From Dysgonomonas sp. HDW5A (lineage in GTDB: Bacteria > Bacteroidota > Bacteroidia > Bacteroidales > Dysgonomonadaceae), in contig NZ_CP049857.1 of the NCBI RefSeq assembly GCF_011299555.1, positions 3,844,001 through 3,908,000 on the forward strand: a stretch of DNA of 64,000 nucleotides, written 5' to 3'. A program made the translations under genes and the position numbers. Below the pieces are notes generated by a model. It did no database searches and was not told where the DNA came from. It saw only the letters and a list, made by a program, of their open reading frames with translations. Shown in pieces: positions 60,789-64,000 of the stretch. Position 1 is the first letter of the stretch; each line of letters starts with the position of its first letter.

Positions 60789-60818
60789 TTTGATAAGAAA
60801 AATAATATTATACTTTTG
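60789..60818 (+). promoter_or_regulatory. Promoter of the 193-aa lipoprotein gene
   Basis: TTTG at 60789-60792 and TACTTTTG at 60811-60818 with an 18-base spacer, close to the full consensus. The leader to the ATG at 60863 is about 40 bases. Confidence 0.7.
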
Positions 60819-60862
60819 TGCCTTACTAAAATTAACTAACATTTTTAATTTATTTATAATTT

Positions 60863-61444
60863 ATGAAAGCAATCAGCAAAATTTTCGGACTAATGCTTAC
60901 TATAGCAGTCGCTTTTAGTTCATGTAGCAGTGATGATGACGGTCCTAAGCCAACTGAAAAATCAGGAGAATTTACTTATACATATTTAATTCCGATTGAA
61001 GGCATAGCGAACTCACAACAGAAACCCGAGAAAGTAACACTTAAATTAGATCAACTTTTAGGAGATCATACTAAGAATTTTTTATCTGGAGAGTTTCAAA
61101 GAGGCAAATGCTCTATTGAGATAAACGGTTTAAGTGGAGTCTCATCAACCGCAACACTAAAAGATTTTACAATAACGATAGGAAACAGAGGATCTATTAA
61201 TCTTGGCAATTGTAACCCTACTGGAAGCGGTGCAAATAGTTTCCAATCAGATTATGTACATAATTCAGACAAATACACAGATATAGCTAAATATGTTTTT
61301 GATGACATGGTAAGTAAACAACGCAGCTCAAATGTTGGAATATCTTTTACACCTACAGAAACAATTATAGCTAAAAACAATAACGTTTTTCTGAAAATTA
61401 CAGTTACTGGATTAATGAAATATAATGTATACGAAAACCAATAA
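60863..61444 (+). CDS. Hypothetical lipoprotein (193 aa)
   Basis: Signal peptide with lipobox AFSSC (lipid Cys at about residue 20), then SSDDDGPKP, an acidic stretch of the kind that directs Bacteroidetes lipoproteins to the surface. The mature part is rich in beta strands (FTYTYLIPIEGIAN, KVTLKLDQLLGD, ATLKDFTITIGNRGS, NVFLKITVTGL). No family recognised; it may be a surface-exposed binding or structural protein. It has its own promoter and a strong terminator. Confidence 0.78.
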   Translation: MKAISKIFGLMLTIAVAFSSCSSDDDGPKPTEKSGEFTYTYLIPIEGIANSQQKPEKVTLKLDQLLGDHTKNFLSGEFQRGKCSIEINGLSGVSSTATLKDFTITIGNRGSINLGNCNPTGSGANSFQSDYVHNSDKYTDIAKYVFDDMVSKQRSSNVGISFTPTETIIAKNNNVFLKITVTGLMKYNVYENQ

Positions 61445-61470
61445 CCCCAGGTTATAAGTATCTAGATATT

Positions 61471-61501
61471 AAAGAGAGAATTATATAATTCTCTCTTTTT
61501 T
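61471..61501 (+). terminator. Terminator of the 193-aa lipoprotein gene
   Basis: AAAGAGAGAAT pairs with ATTCTCTCTTT around TATA (61471-61498), followed by T's. Confidence 0.9.
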
Positions 61502-61564
61502 CACATAAATAAGAACTAAAAACCATTTTACATTGTTATATAAAGAAGATAAACAAATACTATT

Positions 61565-62107
61565 ATGCATAAGATAATATTCACTGTACTGATGACACTT
61601 ATTATAAATTCAACTATGGCACAACAAAAATCACTTTACGATTTTAAGGTAAAAGATATTGATGAACAAGAATTTGATATGTCTTCTTTAAAAGGAAAGA
61701 AAGTATTAGTTGTAAATGTGGCATCTAAATGTGGTTTAACTCCACAGTATGAGCTATTAGAAGAATTATATCAAAAATATAAGGATCAGAATTTTATCAT
61801 TATTGGTTTCCCTTCTAATGATTTTAAAGGACAAGAACCAGGTACTAATAAAGAAATAAAGGAATTCTGTACTCTCAATTATGGGGTGACCTTTCCTATA
61901 ATGGATAAAGTAACTGTTATTGGTGAAAACAAAGATCCAATTTACAAATGGCTAACTGAAAAATCCGAAAACTCTAAATTTGACGCTGAAGTTCAATGGA
62001 ATTTCCAGAAATTTATGATTGACGAAAACGGTCAGCTTGTCGATTTTGTTCTACCAAAAGAAAGCCCGTTATCGGAAAAAATAATTACTTGGATTGAGAA
62101 AAAGTAA
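61565..62107 (+). CDS. Exported glutathione-peroxidase-family thiol peroxidase
   Basis: 180 residues with a signal peptide (1-19, ending STMAQ), so it acts outside the cytoplasm. The catalytic residue is a Cys, not selenocysteine: VNVASKCGLTPQYE (Cys56). The Gln/Trp partners are in FPSNDFKGQEPG and VQWNFQKF, and FPIMDKVTVIGENKDPIY lies between. A second Cys, in IKEFCTLNYGVTF (about 96-108), suggests a two-cysteine, thioredoxin-dependent mechanism. Likely reduces peroxides in the periplasm. Confidence 0.93.
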   Translation: MHKIIFTVLMTLIINSTMAQQKSLYDFKVKDIDEQEFDMSSLKGKKVLVVNVASKCGLTPQYELLEELYQKYKDQNFIIIGFPSNDFKGQEPGTNKEIKEFCTLNYGVTFPIMDKVTVIGENKDPIYKWLTEKSENSKFDAEVQWNFQKFMIDENGQLVDFVLPKESPLSEKIITWIEKK

Positions 62108-62146
62108 CCTTAATAAATACAACACGATAAAATATAGCTTGAAAAG

Positions 62147-62178
62147 TTTCGATAATTTAACTTAAAATCGTAACATTG
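62147..62178 (+). promoter_or_regulatory. Possible promoter of the OmpA-family gene
   Basis: TTTC at 62147-62150, a 20-base spacer and TAACATTG at 62171-62178; each element differs from the consensus by one base. The ATG is at 62237. Confidence 0.4.
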
Positions 62179-62236
62179 TAGTGTAGAATAGAATATTCTA
62201 CTATGTATTAATGTAAACTTAATAGAAATTACAAAT

Positions 62237-63364
62237 ATGAAAAAGATTATTTTAGTAGCAGCAACAGCTTTGCTGTCTATATCAGGTTTTGCACAAGAAA
62301 AAGCAATTAAGAATTATGGTTTTTGGGATAATTGGTTTATCCAAGGCCAAGTCGGAGTTTCTCATACATTCAGTGAAAACTACCAAAGAACAGACCTTAC
62401 TAACTTATTAAGTCCACATGTAGCTATATCTGCCGGTAAATACTTCTCTCCCGTTGCCGGAGCACGTTTACAGGTAGGAGGCTGGGAAGCCAAGAGTTTC
62501 CTTTTAAGCGACAGAAGAACCTATAAATACAATTATATCCAAACGAGTCTTGATGGTCTTTTAAATTTGACCAATCTCTTTACACCTTATCAAGGTGATA
62601 AAATGTTTAATCTATATGGTATTATGGGGGTTGGATATGTTCATAATTTTGGAGATTCGGAAGTGGGTGTAAGAACTCAAAACTCAATTATTCCACGTGT
62701 AGGACTTCAAGCTGATTTCCGTTTAAACGACGACCTAAGTATAAACTTAGAAACTGTAGGAAATCTTATGGCTGATCAATTTAACGGAGTTGTTGGTGGA
62801 AGAAAGAATGATGCCACATTAAACGTATTGGTAGGTCTTACATATCGTTTCAACAAAGGTGGTTTTGCTCTTGTAGATGTTGCTGATCCTGCACAAATTC
62901 AATCTTTGAATGATCAAATAAATGCTCAAAGATCTCAATTGAGAGATAAAGACAGAGATATCCAAAAATATCAAGCAGAAATTTCTCGCCTTGCAGCTCA
63001 GCCTACTGTTGTAGAAGAAGTTGTAGGTGAAACAGAAGTATTGATGAATGCAGTAGTAGTATTCCGCTTGGGAAGTGCTAAACTAGAGCAAAATCAAGAT
63101 ATAAACATCTATAATGCAGCTAAATATCTACAAGAAAATCCTAATGTAAAAATCACTGTTACAGGATATGCAGATAAAGCAACTGGTACACCTGCAATTA
63201 ATCAAAGATTGTCAGAACAACGTGCACAAGCTGTAGCTGATATACTTATCAATAAATATGGTATTGCTTCAGACCGCATCAATGTACAAGCTAGTGGAGA
63301 TAGAGAACAACCATTCCAAATTGATGCTTGGAACCGTGTAGTAATCTTTACTGCAAACAATTAA
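62237..63364 (+). CDS. OmpA-family outer-membrane protein with peptidoglycan-binding domain
   Basis: 375 residues. A signal peptide (1-19) is followed by an eight-stranded beta-barrel-type domain (about 25-210, repeated aromatic strands such as YGFWDNWFIQGQVG and LNVLVGLTYRFNK). Then comes a short coiled-coil (about 220-255, IQSLNDQINAQRSQLRDKD) and a C-terminal OmpA domain (about 270-375). That domain has VVFRLGSAKLEQNQ, VTGYADKATGTPAINQRLSEQ and the Asp/Arg residues that bind diaminopimelate. It probably links the outer membrane to the wall. Followed by a terminator. Confidence 0.95.
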   Translation: MKKIILVAATALLSISGFAQEKAIKNYGFWDNWFIQGQVGVSHTFSENYQRTDLTNLLSPHVAISAGKYFSPVAGARLQVGGWEAKSFLLSDRRTYKYNYIQTSLDGLLNLTNLFTPYQGDKMFNLYGIMGVGYVHNFGDSEVGVRTQNSIIPRVGLQADFRLNDDLSINLETVGNLMADQFNGVVGGRKNDATLNVLVGLTYRFNKGGFALVDVADPAQIQSLNDQINAQRSQLRDKDRDIQKYQAEISRLAAQPTVVEEVVGETEVLMNAVVVFRLGSAKLEQNQDINIYNAAKYLQENPNVKITVTGYADKATGTPAINQRLSEQRAQAVADILINKYGIASDRINVQASGDREQPFQIDAWNRVVIFTANN

Positions 63365-63383
63365 TAATATCTATCCAGAATAT

Positions 63384-63420
63384 AAAAAAGGAGTTGCTTT
63401 AAATAGCAACTCCTTTTTAG
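63384..63420 (+). terminator. Terminator of the OmpA-family gene
   Basis: AAAAAGGAGTTGCT (63385-63398) pairs with AGCAACTCCTTTTT (63405-63418) around a 6-base loop. Confidence 0.92.
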
Positions 63421-63576
63421 TTTAAACGATTTAAGAACTAATTAGATAAGGTCTCAAAAATAACACAGAGGATCGACTTTAAGACTTTCTTATTATATTA
63501 CCCATAACACCTTCATAAGACGATTATTACTCTTGTTACCTTTTTTAGCCTGCTTAAAATATTCTGTGCTCATATA

Positions 63577-63609
63577 AAAAAGTCACTCTCAATAAAGAGA
63601 GCGACTTTT
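63577..63609 (-). terminator. Terminator of the methylmalonyl-CoA mutase gene
   Basis: On the minus strand AAAGTCGCTCTC pairs with GAGAGTGACTTT (one G-T pair), followed by a T-run; it lies 24 bases beyond the mutase stop. Confidence 0.88.
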
Positions 63610-63632
63610 AATATTATCTAATGGTTATAAGC

Positions 63633-64000
63633 TTAGTCTGCTAATAAGATTTCCATCATTTGAACTGCAGCTTTAGCTACAGATGTTCCAGGTCCAAAAA
63701 TAGCAGCTACACCAGCTTTATAAAGGAAATCATAATCTTGAGCAGGAATAACTCCACCTGCAATAACAATGATATCCTCACGACCTAATTTCTTAAGTTC
63801 TTCCATTACCTGAGGTATAAGAGTCTTATGACCTGCAGCAAGAGAAGATACTCCAAGAACGTTTACATCGTTTTCTACAGCTTGACGGGCAGCTTCTTCG
63901 GGAGTTTGGAACAATGGTCCCATATCTACGTCAAAACCACAGTCAGCATAACCGGTTGCAACAACTTTTGCTCCACGGTCGTGACCGTCTTGTCCCATTT
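63633..64000 (-). CDS. Methylmalonyl-CoA mutase large subunit, C-terminal part (partial)
   Basis: The gene runs off the right edge; about 122 C-terminal residues are visible, ending in TAA at 63633. They form the B12-binding domain: [20 protein letters not shown] (the DxHxxG motif whose His ligates cobalt), then a Ser-rich [14 protein letters not shown] and a [24 protein letters not shown] segment. The enzyme interconverts succinyl-CoA and methylmalonyl-CoA, used for propionate production or uptake in Bacteroidales. The catalytic domain lies outside the window. Confidence 0.92.
   Translation of the reverse strand, partial: MGQDGHDRGAKVVATGYADCGFDVDMGPLFQTPEEAARQAVENDVNVLGVSSLAAGHKTLIPQVMEELKKLGREDIIVIAGGVIPAQDYDFLYKAGVAAIFGPGTSVAKAAVQMMEILLAD

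Noticed and set aside
63493-63573. A 26-residue minus-strand frame (MSTEYFKQAKKGNKS and on) after the mutase terminator
   Set aside because: It begins beyond a strong terminator, has no promoter-like box or known motif, and is short enough to arise by chance in AT-rich DNA.

Overview
This 64 kb window looks like chromosomal DNA of a low-GC member of the Bacteroidales, most likely Dysgonomonas or a close relative. Three things point there: the TTTG-N18..20-TAnnTTTG promoter style seen repeatedly upstream of genes, the near absence of Shine-Dalgarno sites, and the gene families present (SagB-like nitroreductase, DUF4105/Lnb, long SecA, PPi-dependent phosphofructokinase, type 2 NADH dehydrogenase, methylmalonyl-CoA mutase). 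The genus is inference; no rRNA gene is present. Most of the window is ordinary core genome in short operons closed by good hairpin terminators.

Layout. 0-2 kb: tail of an unknown gene, then pyrK-pyrD (UMP synthesis). 2-9 kb: a secreted nitroreductase on the minus strand, then an envelope/secretion run: DUF4105/Lnb membrane protein, an alkaline-phosphatase-fold protein that has lost its catalytic residues, and secA. 9-14 kb: gyrA, a TPR periplasmic protein and an iron-type superoxide dismutase with an unusual N-terminal extension. 14.3-18 kb: a TPP riboswitch controlling a thiamine salvage operon (TonB receptor, PnuT, thiamine pyrophosphokinase). 18-20 kb: DedA protein and NDH-2. 20.3-29.9 kb: an exopolysaccharide/O-antigen cluster: seven glycosyltransferases and a Wzy-like polymerase on the minus strand, with a divergent priming sugar-phosphate transferase. 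30-33 kb: nitroreductase, small membrane protein, DUF2520 protein, KdsC-like phosphatase and GH25 muramidase in one run. 33-41.6 kb: DUF2752/CD225 pair, purM, an epimerase-like protein, nusB, yajC-ybbR-coaE-carbonic anhydrase, and a zinc uptake pair (ZnuA, ZnuC) lacking its permease. 41.7-48.2 kb: M48 peptidase lipoprotein, PPi-phosphofructokinase, a metallophosphatase/beta-propeller fusion, and dprA.

48.3-53.2 kb is the accessory part. It starts with tRNA-Gly(GCC) and tRNA-Leu(GAG), followed by a tightly coupled chain of small phage-type genes on the minus strand. Two of these genes are broken: one by an in-frame TAA at codon 15, and one ASCH-like gene by a frameshift. No integrase, capsid or tail gene is visible, so I read it as a decayed mobile-element remnant beside the tRNAs. 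Several unknown small ORFs, three of them membrane proteins, follow.

53.5-64 kb returns to core genes: lipA-lipB, a lipoprotein carbonic anhydrase, a small lysine-rich exported protein, Hsp20 with a rare strong Shine-Dalgarno site, a HAD phosphatase, kdsA-maf-cinA, a lipoprotein, a secreted glutathione peroxidase, an OmpA-family protein and the 3' end of methylmalonyl-CoA mutase. KdsC-like phosphatase (31.6 kb) and KdsA (58.2 kb) are both steps of Kdo synthesis but are not linked.

I found no convincing new multi-gene defence system. The strongest unexpected observations are the catalytically dead phosphatase-fold protein between Lnb and SecA, the zinc uptake pair without a permease, and the interrupted phage gene chain.
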